NCBI GenBank assembly: GCA_014652975.1 | Contig: BMZV01000006.1 | Span: 52,259 to 116,258, forward strand | From: Kocuria marina | GTDB lineage: Bacteria; Actinomycetota; Actinomycetes; Actinomycetales; Micrococcaceae | Direction: 5' to 3' | Length of the DNA stretch: 64,000 nt | Part shown: positions 63,954 through 64,000 of the stretch, piece after piece | Layout: each line of letters starts with the position of its first letter | Numbering within the stretch: position 1 is the stretch's first letter | Program-made: the position numbers and the translations under genes | Notes under the pieces: generated by a model | Told to the model about the DNA's origin: nothing | What the model saw: only the letters and a program-made list of their open reading frames with translations | Databases searched by the model: none

Positions 63954-64000
63954 TCCTGTCCTCAACCCTCCAGGCGATCGGTCTGTTCCTGGTTACCAAC
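63950..64000 (+). CDS. Start of a membrane transporter, possibly CadD-type (cut by window)
   Basis: GTG 63950 overlaps the cmtR stop by 4 nt, and only 17 codons (VILSSTLQAIGLFLVTN) are visible. They form the beginning of a membrane helix and fit the CadD-like cadmium resistance transporters, whose first helix runs into a TNIDD motif. The call rests on these few residues and on the CmtR partner; a CmtA-type P-ATPase would normally begin differently. Confidence 0.5.
   Translation, partial: MILSSTLQAIGLFLVTN

Larger units (their letters stand above)
60560..64000. mobile_element. TniA/TniB/resolvase transposon with metal-resistance cargo (partial)
   Basis: Overlapping tniA and tniB and a serine resolvase read leftward, and the cargo cmtR reads rightward from the other side of the resolvase. 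This layout (transposition genes, resolvase and res site, then metal-resistance cargo) is that of Tn402/Tn5053 and Tn552-like elements. The left boundary is estimated; no clear terminal inverted repeat could be found there. The right end is beyond the window. Confidence 0.8.

Noticed and set aside
1..64000. CRISPR array or prophage
   Set aside because: I saw no regularly spaced direct repeats, cas genes, or capsid and tail genes.

Overview
The window is high-GC actinobacterial chromosome. Gene order suggests a member of Micrococcaceae, possibly Kocuria; this is inferred from gene content and synteny, not from a database match. Supporting signs are the block mutY / radA-disA / clpC-lsr2-lysS-panC / folKBPE-ftsH-hpt-tilS / dacB-ppa, a CmtR-type regulator, strong GC bias at third codon positions and many GTG starts. 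I see no rRNA and no CRISPR. One tRNA (Lys, UUU) is present.

Layout. (1) 1-6.8 kb: the 5' part of a RecQ helicase, an unknown membrane protein, an SRPBCC protein, tRNA-Lys, and a glutaminase fused to STAS and cyclic-nucleotide-binding domains. (2) 6.9-13.2 kb: phosphate uptake, with a DUF47-Pit low-affinity pair converging on the pstSCAB operon. A 22-bp PHO-box-like direct repeat lies upstream of pstS. (3) 13.3-18 kb: a FUSC-type membrane protein, radA, disA (cyclic di-AMP), a membrane-anchored unknown protein and mutY. (4) 18.98-39.45 kb: a nearly unbroken minus-strand housekeeping block. Read in transcription order it is dacB, a DUF2342 metalloprotein, an HTH protein, tilS, hpt, ftsH, folE, folP, folB, folK, DUF3180, two bacterial PH-domain proteins, DUF2520, panC, lysS, a small membrane protein, lsr2, clpC and a GNAT. 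Most fol-operon genes overlap by 4 nt and so are likely translationally coupled. (5) 39.6-48.3 kb: ppa, an unknown protein, an HTH protein, a HAD phosphatase, serS, a lipid kinase, gntP, pheA and a rhodanese.

(6) 48.3-60 kb is accessory and partly decayed. It holds a truncated membrane gene abutting a truncated, twice-frameshifted aminotransferase, an intact amidohydrolase, a two-module Lrp regulator and a broken MFS transporter. A GABA-type degradation cluster follows: two succinate-semialdehyde dehydrogenases, an APC permease and gabT. (7) 60-64 kb is one end of a TniA/TniB/resolvase transposon (Tn402/Tn5053/Tn552-like). Its cargo starts with a CmtR-type Cd/Pb sensor and the first codons of a membrane protein, probably a CadD-type cadmium transporter cut by the window edge. 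The other transposon end looks eroded, because tniQ is reduced to a possible N-terminal stub fused to a fragment of an unrelated gene.

The most notable points are the glutaminase-STAS-CNB fusion, the metal-resistance transposon with its TniQ scar, and the two deletion scars in the 48-54 kb zone. Nothing here is demonstrably a wholly new system from sequence alone.
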